64,000 nucleotides of DNA from Saxidomus purpurata (lineage: Eukaryota; Mollusca; Bivalvia; Venerida; Veneridae): contig JAFMSR010000018.1 in NCBI GenBank assembly GCA_022818135.1, forward strand, positions 19,954,595 through 20,018,594, written 5' to 3'. Shown in pieces: positions 12,042-23,850 of the stretch. The first letter of the stretch is position 1. Every line of letters begins with the position of its first letter. Position numbers and translations under genes: made by a program. The notes under the pieces are model-generated. The model was not told where the DNA came from. It saw only the letters and a list, made by a program, of their open reading frames with translations, and searched no databases.

Positions 12042-12378
12042 AGGGGCACTCCTTAGCATCTAGCAGACATAGATTATGTGTTCAATGAACATAAAATGAT
12101 AAATAAATACAATTTCAAAGGTGAACCTATGGCGAAAAAAAGCCCCATTTTACCACAATCAATCAGCAAACAGGCTTTCTGTAATAAATCGCATCCACCC
12201 ACCAACTCTACATAGGTATTGAATGGTACTGCACTTATATTTAAAACCGTTGGTTTTATCGATAATGACTGGGAATGCATAGTTGAAACCTCTAGGTTAA
12301 GTTACAATACTTCCAAAGATTCTATTATTTATTCGTTTGAGGTTATTTGGTTTGACATCAGTTATAGGGTATGTCCCT
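12042..12378 (-). mobile_element. TTAA MITE, family T1 (AGGGRCA ends)
   Basis: The 337-bp element begins AGGGGCACTCC and ends GGGTATGTCCCT, and is flanked by TTAA (12038-12041) and TGAA (12379-12382). The homologous empty site near 9436 reads CATTAAGGGGTCATATG, consistent with insertion at TTAA as in piggyBac-type transposition. Relatives on the opposite strand are at 51.15-51.43, 53.25-53.40 and 63.72-64.00 kb. It has no coding capacity of its own. The two overlapping 60-70-codon frames inside are incidental. Confidence 0.75.
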
Positions 12379-12727
12379 TGAAGAGTCGTATGAATATGAG
12401 AAAAAGGTGATACATTGACTTAACCATATGTTGCAAATTGTATTAAGCAGGTTTGACACGCGGTCTCTCAGGGACACATACAAGCTTAAAAAAGGATACC
12501 AAACACAAACAGAAAGCTTTTATTCCTATCCGCATATGAGTAAGTAATAGCATTAGTAGTGTATTCCGTCGATTACACACACTCAATGCACACAATAAGT
12601 AAACATTATAATTTCTATATATAGTAGGTGTTAATTACTTTGCGCAGCGATTCAGTTCTTGAATGTCGTGAAATATAAATAACTTGAAATGTTTTAAAAC
12701 TATTGAACTGTATATTATTTACATGTT

Positions 12728-13497
12728 AGATAATATCTTTTTTATTTCTGTCACGGCATTCATATAACATTTTTATTTTATTTCATTCAAGTCTCTTCCA
12801 TCGACATACATATAAATTACATTGACAAATACATTAAAACATGCAAATGGTCATTTTATTCAAAATTATTAGAGACTATTCTTCATATCAATATTGCACG
12901 AAAGAACTTATCACAATGATATGTACGCATTATAAAACATATAGAGCCACTGTTAATCTTACAGATAAGATTTGAACAAGACTGTATGTGCTTATACAAG
13001 CTAAACCTGTTAAAATCTGCCATAAAATAATTCTTAAAATTTGATCTGGAATGTACATGCAATTGTTGAAGTTTAAAAAGATTTCTAAAACACCTAGTAC
13101 CTCACGTCAAATGTGAAATACACTGATTAACAGTTATGCTCAGGTACTGAGAACAACCAAACCCCAATGACAATATAGTTTGTAGATGAAAAAATTCAAT
13201 AGTTGACGTTATGGTTACATGCTACAAATAATATACATTTCATGCAATATAAAAACAATAACTAACATTTTTGACATTCTAACAAGAATTATGAAAGACA
13301 AAAAAGAGTACACATAGTCACATGTTATAATTTATATAATGCTATATTATACTATAATGTTAAAATAGTCTATTATAATCCTATTAAACATATTGAATGT
13401 TTCAGACCAGCTGAATACAATACTGTCATTTGTCAATACTTTATCAGACTACACTATATCTGGAATATAAATCAGTAATCATTACTATATACTGTAA
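12728..13497. other. 770-bp insertion in right duplicate, type unclear
   Basis: The gamma segment is contiguous in the left copy (near 9.79-9.81 kb) but is split here. The left edge reads, on the minus strand, as AAATAAAATAAAAATG and AAATAAAAAAGATATT. That would suit the poly(A)-like 3' end of a minus-strand retroelement. I recognise no open frame or terminal repeats. Confidence 0.4.
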
Positions 13498-13709
13498 CCA
13501 GAAGGATGTATTGATACCAATATTTCTCACGTAACTTCTGATATTAGAAATTGTAATTTAATTGTCAATTTAACAGCTGCACTTGCATTCAAAATACAGC
13601 TACCAATTTAAAGTACGTGTTTTTAATATAACATGATGGACTTATTGCTTGATATTTTCCTGCTACGTACTGTGGTTTTAATTTAAATTTCACATTAATT
13701 TACACTCAA

Positions 13710-13900
13710 TCTATTTTTGGTTTTGAAGAGCTATGTAAAATTTACGCGTGTCAAAAGGTGCTTTAACAGCTGTCATGACATTTTTACATCTGGAAATCTT
13801 AATACTTAATACTTTATTAGATAAAGGTTTTCTCATAATTGTATCAATCATGTTTTCGAAGTCAGCACGTGTGCTAACAATCATATGGTAATTTTTTGAC
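13710..13900 (-). other. Short open frame, probably chance
   Basis: A 63-codon minus-strand frame lies in the duplicated module related to 4.56-4.68 kb. It is not preserved there, so I treat the stretch as noncoding duplicated DNA. Confidence 0.4.
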
Positions 13901-14369
13901 AAACCTTAATCTTTAAACATGAGGAAACATGCATTACTAGACTAGTTTAGTGCTTAAAATAGCGTACATGTTGTTACGTTAGCTGTTTTAAGCTCACGTT
14001 TGAATCATATTACAGTATGTTGCTTTACAAAGTTAAAGTCTCAATTCCAAAGTAGTTGACGTTGAGCTAGACAATACCACAAAGAAGTGGATAAGTGTAA
14101 GCTAAAGGACATTGTAGTTAGCAAGTTTAAATTGGTCAGTTTATTTCGATATATTTGCAAGTGAAAACCAAACCTTCAATAAACAGTTTTTAAAATCTAA
14201 GCAAATGAAAAGACTCTATTCTCATCGAAATTGCACATCATAGAACATAATGACTATTTGACAGTTTCAAGAAAATGGTTTCGAAGTCAGCACACATATT
14301 ACCATACATATACACATGTACAAATTAATGTTTAAAATTGGAAATTAAAAGCATTGGGTGTTGTTACTT

Positions 14370-14660
14370 GCTAGTTGTTCTTCATTTGCAGATGTTCATA
14401 ATTATGAATTAACTTGATATTAATAAATATTATTCTATAAGTACACGCATAAATCAAATGCAGTGTGTGTTGTTTGACTGGGAGCTTACCTATTTACAGA
14501 TGTTCATCGGGATTTACTTGATTGTTACTGTGTATCTAAAGACTTCGTAGCCATTAATAATTATTACTTTACAGTTGGTAGGGAAAGGACGTGTTTTCAT
14601 ATAACAATAGTTCAGAGTAGCATTCGCATGCCATACCATTTATGTACCTGCTGGTGCTTC
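14370..14660 (+). repeat. Duplicated module shared with 20.49-20.62 kb
   Basis: Two local copies of CAGATGTTCAT occur near 14391 and 14498. The second continues GGGATTTACTTGATTGTTAC and matches CAGCTGTTCATAAGGATTTACTCG near 20504. This supports the same unit being present upstream of both the 16.1-kb and 20.9-kb modules. Confidence 0.45.
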
Positions 14661-14847
14661 CTTTTTGCTCACTGAAAAGCATTTTGTCGCGTCTTTGATG
14701 TTTTGCATCAATACTTTCCTAAGGCTTGTAAACAGCTATACTATTGTCAATAGATATTTTAGAGACAAATTTTATCCATGTTTCTCTACATGCATTTTCA
14801 TAAACTTATTGATAATAAATATGAGGCACAAATAATTCATATTAGAT

Positions 14848-15514
14848 AACAAGAGCTGTAGAGAAAGTATTCTCGACTATCAGTTTTATCAGTAAATAGC
14901 AAAACACAATTATTTTGACTCTCTAAGTATAGATGAAAAAAACTGCAATCATGAAAAAGTAAAAAAGCTATTAATTGTAATTTATATTTTGATAACCCTA
15001 ATCACTTCTGCCAAGTTTCAAATAAGTCCCATAAGAGATAACTGAAGTTTGTGCGTGCATACATGTTGTAGTAGATCCTTGCACGACAAAATTTAAACCA
15101 AAATTTCTAATTTAAAAAAGGGCCATACTTTTTAATTGTTTAGGAAGGACTTATCTAAGCGGATACCCCAAAAGACTATACTGAAGTTTTAAATCAATCA
15201 CATTGAGTGGTAACTAAGATATGTGCTTGACAATACCTTGCATGCAAAACATTAAACAAATTTTCTATGTCACAAAAGGGGCGTAATTTATATCAAATTA
15301 ATACAAGAGTTCTCCTACTGACGTTCTGATACTCCTGTAGACTTAAATGAAGTTTCAAGCCAATAACACTGGCGGTTACTGAGACACATGCCTGATTATA
15401 CCTTACATGCAGAACTTTAACTAAAGCTCCAACACTTACGCCGGCACCAACAGCGACGCCGACGCAAATATGACTGTTACAGCCCTACTTCTTTTTCGAA
15501 TAGTCAAGCTAAAA
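14848..15514. mobile_element. Non-autonomous Helentron-like element (CAAGAGCTGT type)
   Basis: The left end reads AACAAGAGCTGTAGAG, then TCTCGACTATC. The right end reads GACGCCGACGCAAATATG, then CTTTTTCGAATAGTCAAG, so the sub-terminal GACTAT words are inverted. The interior has two or three diverged tandem units with AAGTTTCA..ATCAC/AACACT..GGT-ACT-AGA and ACCTTRCATGCARAAC. In overall pattern it resembles bivalve elements with tandem cores described as pearl or Helentron-derived. The superfamily assignment is inference from layout. Confidence 0.55.
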
Positions 15515-16023
15515 TGAATACATTATCACTCAGAAATATGCAAGGACAAATTGTTTATTTGATATTTGCCCTGGCTCACTGCAAAACATATTTTACAATT
15601 TGGTATAAATCTAAGACTGGTAACTAATATTGACAGTAATGTGTAAATTATAATACTGGTTTAAATATACAACAATATGTAACTAATAATGGCTCAAGTA
15701 CAGAGGTCTTACCTTACTTATTATATTATGTCAATGTGGTTCACATGGCAAGATTATAGGCTCTAGTTATATTATTATCTATTATATATTCTGTTGTATA
15801 TCCAGTATTGCTTACCGTTTTTGCAATGCATATTATGTATACATTGCTAAACTTATAATTACCTTTTCAGAATAACAGCTCATGAGAATTCTAAACTTAT
15901 CTATATTTGTATTTTCAAAATATTTTTGAGGTATATATGTTTCTCAGATATATGAGAGAGTTGAGCAGATTAAAACAAAATGGTATTCTATCTCTATTGC
16001 AGTTACATAGTTTACAGATGCAG

Positions 16024-16188
16024 AAGCGATCATTGTATTTAACTGCAACATATTTTATCGTTTTACTGGTTGATAGTCTAGTCCCATCTGTCGCTGCAAT
16101 AAGGATAATAACTAAGTTAACAGGAGAGGTTTTGACACCTTATTATAATAAGCAGCTGTATTATCTAAAGAGCTGTATCTTACAATGA
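16024..16188 (+). pseudogene. Candidate terminal-exon-like module, copy C
   Basis: After TACAGATGCAG the frame is open for 54 codons. It starts KRSLYLTATYFIVLLV and ends KQLYYLKSCILQ before TGA. The frame is in fact open from 15907 (93 codons). A second acceptor-like site (TCTCTATTGCAG) lies at 15991-16002. The end agrees with copy B at 8.17 kb. The central hydrophobic stretch could be a membrane segment, but AT-rich DNA produces such runs by chance. It is the best preserved of the five related modules. Confidence 0.3.
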
Positions 16189-16298
16189 TCATAATTAACA
16201 TTTTATGCTAATATTTGCATCATTATAACAGCTAATTAACTTTCATTGCAAATAGCTACAAGCATCGTGAAATTGTCTGTTGAAGAGTTACGCACCTT

Positions 16299-16321
16299 AA
16301 GATGATAAGATAAGATAAGAA
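16299..16321 (+). repeat. (GATAA)n short tandem repeat
   Basis: GATGATAAGATAAGATAAG gives three consecutive GATAA words in the 3' flank of copy C. The 8.3-kb copy lacks it. Confidence 0.7.
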
Positions 16322-17503
16322 ACACAAGAGCTGGTACAGTTGGTTCAACAGTTTCAGCATTTTCAATATTTAAATGATTTTTGCATGCGTTTGGTCTTTA
16401 TAATTAATACGGCATTATCCTGTTTATAGAGTACTATGCTGAGTTTGCAACTATATTTTGGAAGTAAAAATAAAGCATACCTTCCTATTGTTGGCATACA
16501 TTCATTTCGGAGTTTTTTGTTTTGTTTGAAGTGTTTTACAGAATCTATACAATACACTTTTCAAAAATACTAATTTGCTGAAATAGTCAGAAACAACTTA
16601 TTTGTCTTCCGTCTTTTCGATGAATTGGAGTTACGGTCCTTTCTTGATGGGAAAGGGAAATATACACTCTCTTATCCAATATATATAAATGAATTCGACG
16701 CCTGTTAGAAAAGAAAACTAACAAGGTGAACTTAAACAATCAGTGTAACTACCCAGTTACACATAAATGAAGGCATTTTAATTGAAAGAAAATACGCTAC
16801 GATCGTATTTTCACTTTATTTTGTGTGATCAAATCAAGCAATATCATTAATATCTATTTCTAAATTCATAAATGGAGCAAATGATGCCTTGGACATCTTG
16901 CAGACAATTACAACAAGAACAATATATGTAACAGCTTAGGAAAAGACTGGCACTTTGATTAATACTATATATAGGTATTATACCGGGGCTAAGTCTTTTG
17001 GAGAATTCTAGGAAATATAGATTCGCTGTGCTAAAAGATTGTAGCATGGATATGTCTGAAAGATTTTGTAAGACATTATGTTGTGCAAGATATTCCGAAC
17101 TAAATTCAATGGGCTCCACGTCGTTAGGGGTATCTTTAAAGGGAAATACCCTTAAACTAGCAGAATAATTTTTTCAAACGGTTAAAAATAGGCTTAATGT
17201 CCGGGAAATAATAAATAAGAAAACTATATACATAAATGTCTCAAAATTTGAAACCAACTATACAATGGAGGTTTAACGGCTGTAAAACATGGCTTATTTC
17301 GCTAATAGTACCATTTGTTTTTGCTTTTTCAGGCAAAATATTTTAGGTTCGGAAATATGATTTTCATTAAGAATGTATTACTTATAGTTAAGGTTTCATC
17401 CAATTTAGAGTGTGATTCTTTAGCATTCCTCTTCAAAAATGTGTTTCAACCGATCTCTTTGAAATGAAAGCATTTTTTCAGGGGATACATTTTTTTTGAC
17501 GTG

Positions 17504-17567
17504 ATATGGGGGATATATTACCCGCCTCGACATAATATAACTCTAGGTGGGTAATATATCCCCATAT
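17504..17567. repeat. Short perfect-looking hairpin
   Basis: Left arm ATATGGGGGATATATTACCC and right arm GGGTAATATATCCCCATAT pair over about 23 bp, with one G/C-run difference and a loop of about 17 bp. It could be the core of a small fold-back element or a structured transcript. No flanking duplication was found. Confidence 0.75.
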
Positions 17568-17639
17568 TGTAACCACTTCAAAAACCAAAATAACATAATT
17601 ATAATACTACGCTTTGTCATTTAAGTTTGATTATATTCA

Positions 17640-17860
17640 TTTGTCACAATCTAAATTATTGCTTGTGCACGGAAATCATTACGCCAAGACACATGATTAC
17701 AGCTTGGCCTTTTTCATGAGTCAATGTGCTTAGCGCCACAACGTTGTTTCCCGCGAATGAAAGAGACATCTTCAACCACCAATTAATGTAGGGAGCAAGT
17801 GGTAATCACTTGGCTCTGGAAATCTCGCCATACAATTCCTGGCTGCAATGCCTCGCGCAC
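17640..17860 (+). repeat. Duplicated module M1, copy 2 (diverged)
   Basis: AAGACACATGATTACAGCTT and CTTGGCTCTGGAAATCTCG match AAGACACATGATTATAGCTT and CTTGGCTCTGGAAAGCTTA at 2.72-2.90 kb. The upstream half of the module is lost or too diverged to see. Confidence 0.5.
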
Positions 17861-18385
17861 CAGCATTATCAACTACTGTTATTATCCATTTAAGACATTT
17901 GCACAAATGGAAATAAAAAGAACCTCACAAGTACAATAAATAAAATAAAACCGAAAAGTCGTCATACTTTCTGACAAGTGGCGTGTTATGTTATGTTTAG
18001 TGTATGTGCTCGTCAGAGGAAATTGCTTGTTACTTCACCATGGCTGCCATTATACCGTTTTATAATATAATGCCATTGAGCTTTGGCATTGAGCTTTGGC
18101 ATAGAGCTTGTCAATAATATCGGGAGTCCTTATTCTTTCCTTCTCACATGTTAAGTGTTTTGTTCAAATACGCATTAAAGCAACATGAACAATACTGGAA
18201 AAAAACGTACTTATTTTGACATTTTGATACCTTTTGACTTTTCAGTTTTATATATGCACAAGGTGTTTTATGTAGAATTTCGCCAAATAGTATGCTGTTA
18301 AGTTATCGTTATCAGTATCATTATACAATTAATATTTTGTTAGTAACAATGTACATAGACCATCATTAAATGCAGGATCATATCT

Positions 18386-18425
18386 TTTCGACTTTGTTTT
18401 GAAGTGCCCGATCACTTACGGCATG
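18386..18425 (+). repeat. Duplicated module M2, copy 1
   Basis: CGACTTTGTTTTGAAGTGCC followed by CGATCAC recurs nearly unchanged at 25840 and 36919. The conserved core is only about 30 bp, and the flanks are diverged. It is better conserved than most of the unit, which could reflect a functional site or simply chance. Confidence 0.65.
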
Positions 18426-18619
18426 GACCCTCTAGTGCGATGAAACTACGGAACCAGCTACAACAGTGGTCAATTTATTTAAATCTGTTATTACAATCAT
18501 GCAAGTAATAATAGTACTCTACATTCGGTTTTAAAACTTTTAGTTGTTCGAATGTATGGTGATTCAAGTGTCTCATATTTCGCATAATTTAATAATCCTG
18601 CACATATAAAGCACATTGG

Positions 18620-18840
18620 AAATTCGCGTTCGCCTTAGACTCGAAGGGTTTCGGGTTCGATCCCTTCCATAGCCATACCGGTAGTGTCCTTTGGCAAGAT
18701 ACAATTAATTCCACATTGTCTCTCTCTTTGAGGTTGATTCCATCTGGAATGAGTCTCGAGAGTGATGGAATGAGTCTCGAGAGCGATTAATCTGAGTTGT
18801 AAAAACTTGTTTCTTAATTGAAAATAAAGGAATTAGTATT
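18620..18840 (+). mobile_element. tRNA-derived SINE
   Basis: A B-box (GGGTTCGATCCC, 18653-18664) follows a head beginning near TTCGCCTTAGACTCG. The body contains GAATGAGTCTCGAGAGTGAT as a 22-bp tandem duplicate (18739-18785) and ends in an A-rich stretch (TTGAAAATAAAG). The CTCGAGAGTGA body word is shared with the SINEs at 42.13 kb and 57.54 kb, so they may share a core domain. The A-box is decayed. Confidence 0.65.
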
Positions 18841-18939
18841 AACAGAGTTGTAATTTTAAAATATTAATGAAACAATAAGAACACTTCTCAAAGAATGAAA
18901 CATCCATTAGTTGAGTTTAAATATCACAAAAATTCAAGA

Positions 18940-19200
18940 AATGCAGGATAAAACAAATTCCCTTTGAGACGAGCTTACAATGCTGAAATAGAATACCGTC
19001 AACTGTAATCCTAAATTCGCCTGTTTCAGTTATCTCTTTACTGATTAAAAGATGCTGTTTGACACATGGTCCCCCGGGCAAATACACAAGTTGTAATGAA
19101 AAATCTAATTATAGTGTAAACACAAACGTTTATACAGCTTGTTACAAATAATCAAAATAAATACAGGACACATTTACTATTCCGTCGAAAACATACATCT
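18940..19200 (+). repeat. Duplicated module M3, copy at 19.0 kb
   Basis: GAAATGCAGGATAAAACAAA, TTTGAGACGAGCT, AAGATGCTGTTTGACACATG and then ATTCCGTCGAAAAC occur here in the same order as at 26.2-26.5 and 34.65-34.89 kb. The TTTGACAC part alone is also seen at 9.51, 12.45 and 40.22 kb. No shared coding frame was found. Confidence 0.65.
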
Positions 19201-19916
19201 CTTTACAAAAAATAATGCAATGTTCTGTACAGAATTAAAGTGGTTTATTGTGGGTGACTTCAACTACTGCAACTTCATTGAACGACACAAACGTCGAGGA
19301 AATATTGAATATTTAAGCATTTTATGACTACTTTACTATATAACCATATAGTTTTACTCATAACTATTTACATAATTATGTATATGTGCAACTTGCGTAC
19401 AATAGTGTGTATACAACAACGTGTACTTATACAGTGTGTCTCTGTATATGCAACTACTACTTATCATTACGCATTACATAATTCTATATTGATAGTAAGG
19501 CCTTTCTTTTGGCCGTTATACATGTATGTACTACAGGAATAATTATGTATTTCGTCTTACATAATGAGCATGCCGATTACTTAAGATGGAATCAATATTG
19601 GAAAGGGAATCGAAGTTTCATTTACTAAAATGGTGTACAGTCGACCATTTCAGCAGTACTTCTGAATACATTCATTCAATAAACACACTGTGAAATTAAA
19701 GTTCAAAGAGCAATGTTAACGTGTTTAAAGTTTTACTCTAGCAACTAGATTTGCATTAACCATTTTGACACATTCTGTCTAGACCACATTTATGGCAGAA
19801 TGTATGTCATTTCGCATATTGTATTGATATATTCCCAGATGATATAATCTGTTTCAATTATATTGATTGTAAGCAGTTCACGAGAAATCTTCAGGAAAGC
19901 TGACGAGTCTTCGAGA

Positions 19917-20015
19917 AATGACCATCACATTGTTTTTAATAATCTTGATATATCAAAGATTAAAAACGACCGACACATTGTATTTGATAATTTTGATATA
20001 TCAAAGATTTAAAAC
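19917..20015 (+). repeat. 59-bp tandem duplication
   Basis: ACACATTGTATTTGATAATTTTGATATATCAAAGATTTAAAACAAC follows a diverged copy of itself. Each copy includes the palindrome TTGATATATCAA. The duplicate sits exactly where this copy departs from its homologue at 7.55 kb. Confidence 0.7.
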
Positions 20016-20064
20016 AACATGAAGAACGTATTAAATACTATGACCATGATCTTGATCCTTCTCT

Positions 20065-20145
20065 ATCAATCTCCCCCTCTTCCACTCTCTCACTCTTCTC
20101 TGTCTGTCTGTATGTCCACCCTCTCTCTCTCTCTTACACATGTTC
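20065..20145 (+). repeat. Pyrimidine-rich (CT)n tract
   Basis: The strand is almost pure C and T, with interrupted CTCTCT and CTGTCTGT runs. It is a simple low-complexity tract. Confidence 0.85.
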
Positions 20146-20869
20146 TTCAGTTTTTATGATTACAATAATTTTCAAATCCATTCATCATGGTTTGTCTGAC
20201 GATATGGGCTAGCTAATCTACTTTGTCTATGAATATGCACATCATTTTAACAGTCTTTAAACGATGTCAATTCATGCCCTAAACGGAATAGTATAAACAT
20301 CTTTATTTTTTTTGTTTACTAAACCTTTCTGTTTGACGGTACTACAAAAGAATATTTGACGTCACATTCGTTTTTTACACAAAATACGTCTAGTCAGATG
20401 TTACCACTTTTAATAGCAGATATCTTAACAGTTGCAATATCAATTTAATATGATTAATTATGCAGATATGCAATGTATATGCACTTTCTAACGCGCATGC
20501 TTACAGCTGTTCATAAGGATTTACTCGTTTGCATGTGAATATTTAAGTACCTTGTAAATATTAAGAGTGCTCTTAAGTAAAGATATAAACATGCACGTGC
20601 CATATTTATTATTCTGTGTTAATTGCAATATAGACAACCATGATGGACATTCGTATTTATAATATATCTTTTGTCAGTATTTCTCAAAATGTATTTTCAA
20701 TATTGAATTTCAGCAAACACTTCACTTATAAATAAATAATCTTTGAAAAATGTATTACTAAGCGTAGTTGTATATTATAACAGTAAATGCTGTGGTTATT
20801 ATGTTCATAGTATAGTTACATTAATTGTTTCAGGCAATTATACTTGAGAGCACTTCAGATTATCTGACC

Positions 20870-20940
20870 CTAAAAGCAGCTGTACTCACTGAGAAAATGT
20901 ATATGACAGAATAAACTTGTATGACGAATTAATGGAATTA
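20870..20940 (+). pseudogene. Decayed terminal-exon-like module, copy D
   Basis: AAGCAGCTGTACTCACTGAG corresponds to KQLYSL and matches copies B and C, but the frame is closed by TAA directly upstream. The flanking ATTAATTGTTTCAGGCAATT matches the 29.1-kb copy. It is noncoding in its present state. Confidence 0.3.
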
Positions 20941-22499
20941 CCCTTACAACAGCTAATTTCTTCTGGTGCAACTGGTTCTCAGCTGTTACAGAGATGCTTT
21001 ACTCCTTGCATTTGATAATTAATTATAATAAGCGCTATTCTATGCTGCCGATTCAGAACCTATGTGTTCAAATGCAAACGAATTACTAGTATATACTGTT
21101 ACAGCTTTATGTGAACCCCGATAAACCTCAGATGTCTCTGAAAAAATCAGAAGCAATTTCAATTGAATTTTGCCGAGTGCAATAAATCATCTTTATTACA
21201 TTTGTATATAAATGTGAAGTGTTTTTAGTGACTCGTTAAATATTCTTCAAGATAATGCAATGTATAATTTATAAACATCCATTACGGATATGGAGTAAGA
21301 CTTATGCCGAAGTCTATGTTGTACTTGATTGTCTAACACTTGAAGACTTTGAAGCAATGGATATGTCTCCCACACTGATAGCAAGATAACAAGATACTGA
21401 TATTTTGCAAAGTCTCTGTGCTTCTATAAAATATACATATAAGTTAACATCATGTTTATATTTCTGCTAGGTGAGGGATTTTGGTGAAGTTAATACTTGT
21501 TTCGAGGAAACGTGTAATATAAACTATAAGACTAAGCATTCAAATTCACGAATTGGGTGAATGCTGCGTAAATTCAAACTTCATTTAGTAGCAGAAGTCT
21601 GTCTTAGGCGGTTTTGTATTAAAACTGAATGAAATATTTGTAGCAATTTGTCCTGGCTTTTGACAGGTAGTAGAATAATTAAATCATTTTTGAAATATTG
21701 GTAGATCAAAGAGATATTTAACATGTTTGAAATATGTGAAAAAGAAGTATAAAATTATATGCAGAAGCTACAAACTCAGTTGAATTATACTTTATATCAG
21801 AAGACTGCCATGGACATCTTAGGTCGCAGCGATATAATTCTAAATTGACAACATAGACACCAGGGGTCGTTAGTTCGTGTCGTGAAAGTTGAGCTGTCCC
21901 TTCGTGTACGAAATAAAATTGAATATCTCTTCTTTGGCGTTTTTCTGGACATTCGAGATGTCTATGGAGACATCAGTTTTCTCACTGAATTTCGTGAATG
22001 TTTCTTAGTTTACTTTGTCTGATCTAATAACAACTAGATTACAAATACAATTGTCTGCATGGGTAAAATTCAAATAGTGAGCAGATGGTGCAGTCTGCTC
22101 ATGGTAATTTTATATTGGATAAGGATAAGACAAATATGTTCGAACGGTATGATAACAGCCTGAAAGTCACCATAAAGTTTCGTTAGTAGACAGGTGAGAC
22201 CTAAATGCAATTGCTGACAAAACCTTGCCTTGCTCAGGTACTATATTCAGGGAAATTGTTTTTGATACTTGTAGGACAATGTCGGCGAAAAGTGGTCAGA
22301 CGTATATAATAGTATAAACAGTAGTGTAGAGTGGAGATGATAAGTACAGATTGACGACCTTTTTTCCCGTACTCATCTTTACTTTTGTCAGAAGTGTGTT
22401 TTCGTCATGAGGAGACAAATTGTTTTAAATGGTTAAAACATCTTGGCAACATATTACAATATGTCGTCAAAGATGAGTCTACCAACTCTCTGTAAGCTT

Positions 22500-23520
22500 G
22501 AATAGAGTTAGAACTGAGATGAAGATCAAAACTGGAACTGTTTGAATTATATTTTTTAAGGTATATGGTGATAGAGTTCTAGTAAAATGGTATTTATGTA
22601 ATAAGTAATAAATGTTGTAACATCTTAAACGTTTTCACATTATTGTACAGGAAGAAAGCAATACAAAAGTAATGAAGTTAAGAGCCAATCTTTAGTTTGA
22701 AAGTGACACTTATGATGTCTTCGTGGCAAATAGCTTAACATAACGTTTTCGTGCGACGGAGGCATGCATTCTATCCTAGTCTTTGAGCATGTTATAAATG
22801 AAATGAAATCACCCGTTTCGACTGCAGAATTTAAGCGGTTTAATCTCGGAAAAACATATAAAAAATCATGACCATCATCATTGAATAAGTTTCTTTAAAT
22901 TCTCATTTTAAACAAAAAAATAAGGTTGCAGTTTTGGCTAATCATTGCATGTGTTTTAAAAGGCTAATATGGCTATGAAAAACGTATCTTTAAAACATTG
23001 TCAAATGATACATGAGCTCATACATAAACCGAACGTGTTTTTAACTGTGTTAATTGTCTTTTCTATTACGTTTTCACATAAATATATCAAAACGTTACTT
23101 GGAAAACTGCCTTACATCATTCGTGTCCGGTCCCCTGGGGTCTAGTAGTAAACTGAAGAAGCAAAGCCTTTAAAGATGTATATATTATATCTGTTGGTAG
23201 TACTTCTTCTGATATGTGTTTGTTGAAATTCAAATATATACAAAGTATGTCTGATATATTTAATATTTTTAATTAAAACTTTGTTATAAGCATTTTATTT
23301 AATTTTTACAGACATTTGTTTTAGTATGTGAATGGGCACTTTTTGTTGCCTGAGGCATATGGAAATGTTAAATGAAAACTAATTACAACATAGATATATA
23401 CAGTTTGCTATTTAATCTAATATTTAAAAGGTTTTTCTTCTTATTTCGAAATTAACATAGAGTAAGAGCTTAAAACTACGTACTCCTCATGTCACGTTTA
23501 GAAAACGACATTGAATGTCT
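22500..23520. other. AT-rich DNA, nothing recognised
   Basis: There is no open frame of note, no bounded repeat and no RNA gene that I can see between the copy D flank and the third M1 module. Confidence 0.5.
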
Positions 23521-23529
23521 ACACTGGTG

Positions 23530-23850
23530 ACATCTAATCATGATCAGGCGTTAAGTAACTCTCACGATCACCGATTACATCAATCGGATATGCTGAACAG
23601 ATCCTCATTAACATTTCCTTTAAACCATTCTCTTGAACCGTGTTTTGTCATTTTATCTCAATAACTTTCATTTGCTGCACTAAACACGACTGTTGGAGAG
23701 CATGGAAATTGTCTCTCGTGCACTTAAACCATTAACACAAGACATATGATTATAGCTTAGCGTATTTTCTTTGTAGCTAATACAAGTCCATCTGCTTAAC
23801 ACCTGAACTTCGGTTTCAGCGATTTATTAATGTATTTGGCATATGTAAGT
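23530..23850 (+). repeat. Duplicated module M1, copy 3
   Basis: TAATCATGATCAGGCGTTAA, CGATCACCGATTACATCA, TTGTCATTTTATCTCA and GACATATGATTATAGCTT match the 30.18-30.46 kb copy almost word for word and in order. The start also matches copy 1 at 2.56 kb. The pair at 23.5 and 30.2 kb appears the most recent of the set. Confidence 0.7.

Larger units (their letters stand above)
9975..13620 (+). repeat. Direct duplication, right copy (three insertions)
   Basis: The alpha segment is at 9.98-10.32 kb, beta at 11.56-12.04 kb, gamma-1 at 12.43-12.73 kb and gamma-2 at 13.50-13.62 kb. Relative to the left copy at 8.49-9.93 kb, extra DNA occupies about 10.33-11.55, 12.04-12.38 and 12.73-13.50 kb. The middle insert is a TTAA MITE. 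The other two are not clearly identified. Confidence 0.75.
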
